Below are positions 55,785 through 55,952 of a stretch of 55,952 bases of DNA, piece after piece (within the stretch, counting starts at the first letter, position 1; each line of letters begins with the position of its first letter). The stretch is from an uncultured Blautia sp. Lineage in GTDB: Bacteria > Bacillota > Clostridia > Lachnospirales > Lachnospiraceae. The notes below the pieces were generated by a model. The model searched no databases. It saw nothing but the letters and a program-made list of their open reading frames with translations, and was not told where the DNA came from. The translations under genes and the position numbers were made by a program. The DNA lies in contig CAKRXU010000016.1 of NCBI GenBank assembly GCA_934424575.1, forward strand, positions 1-55,952. The letters are read 5' to 3'.

Positions 55785-55952
55785 CGTAACCCCCCTTGCT
55801 TTAGCTACGGGGATATAAGACACGTCCATCGAATTTACGCAAGTAATTGAAGATGGACAAAACAATGATTGTATCAATTGCAAAAATATAATATAATACA
55901 AATATGAACACAACATATAAATCCAATAACAATATCGTCTATTCCTGTAAGT
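55785..55952 (+). mobile_element. IS200/IS605-family element, left end (partial)
   Basis: The hairpin CCCCTTGCTTTAGCTACGGGG (55792-55812) and a larger imperfect palindrome, GTCCATC (55824-55830) with GATGGAC (55852-55858) around an AATTTAC/GTAATT inner stem, resemble the subterminal hairpins of IS200/IS605 elements. They stand just before a tnpA start. The exact left border is not fixed because these elements make no terminal repeats or target duplication. The element runs off the window. Confidence 0.75.
55904..55952 (+). CDS. tnpA: IS200/IS605 transposase TnpA, N-terminus (partial)
   Basis: Sixteen codons, MNTTYKSNNNIVYSCK, are visible before the edge. This matches the start of IS200-type Y1 transposases (where a YHxVxCPKYR block comes next). 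Y1 HUH transposases move single-stranded DNA using hairpins at the element ends. No strong ribosome site is seen before the ATG, which is usual for IS200. Confidence 0.78.
   Translation, partial: MNTTYKSNNNIVYSCK

Noticed and set aside
1..55952. CRISPR array or prophage
   Set aside because: No regularly spaced repeats with unique spacers and no phage structural, integrase or lysis genes are visible.

Overview
The window looks like chromosomal DNA from a low-to-mid GC Gram-positive of the Clostridia, most likely a gut Lachnospiraceae (Blautia/Dorea/Ruminococcus-like). The grounds are HPr kinase, a DUF1846 protein, a PhoP-type PHO box, strong AGGAGG ribosome sites, near-consensus sigma-A promoters with 17-bp spacers, a sugar ABC importer without its own ATPase, and many glycan-use genes. 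The genus is an inference; no rRNA gene lies in the window.

Left part (1-16.8 kb) is housekeeping. Two serine tRNAs (GGA, UGA) read leftward, each from its own consensus promoter. A third promoter fires out of the left edge through a boxA-like leader, so an rRNA operon probably lies just outside. Next comes a leftward operon tsaE-tsaB-rimI-rnz-tsaD-ispD (t6A tRNA modification, tRNA 3' processing, isoprenoid synthesis), a cyclophilin on the plus strand, a YigZ protein, a class A penicillin-binding protein with a DNTG-repeat tail, and a leftward operon ftsH-uvrC-hprK-glcK. A DUF1846 protein reads rightward.

Central part (16.8-25.4 kb) is a sugar locus: galE, an ABC importer (binding protein plus two permeases), an N-acetylhexosamine 1-kinase-like kinase coupled to a nucleotidyltransferase, an AraC regulator and nagB. 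Together these could import and activate amino sugars. Then come nptA-phoB-phoR (phosphate import and sensing, with a PHO box), greA, and a selenium-type cluster (DUF3343, TusA/YedF-like, YedE, divergent cysteine desulfurase/selenocysteine lyase, LysR).

33.9-42.3 kb holds the most unusual block, one leftward run of six tightly packed genes: a TetR regulator, a TetM-like ribosome GTPase fused to a YacP/Rae1-type NYN nuclease domain, a cytosolic leucine-rich-repeat protein, a VWA/metallopeptidase-like protein, a MoxR-type AAA+ ATPase, and a secreted ComEC-like metallo-beta-lactamase protein. A 20-bp inverted repeat in the tetR promoter spacer is a likely operator.

Right part (42.4-55.9 kb) is carbohydrate use and cell surface: glgB, a YheO-like regulator, an EamA transporter broken by an in-frame amber codon, malQ, an intracellular GH43 xylosidase and GH5 glycosidase with a GPH sugar transporter and divergent AraC regulator, then an M14 carboxypeptidase, a three-repeat SH3-like lipoprotein broken by a one-base frameshift in a homopolymer, and two small proteins. 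The right edge cuts the left end of an IS200/IS605 element with the first 16 codons of tnpA.
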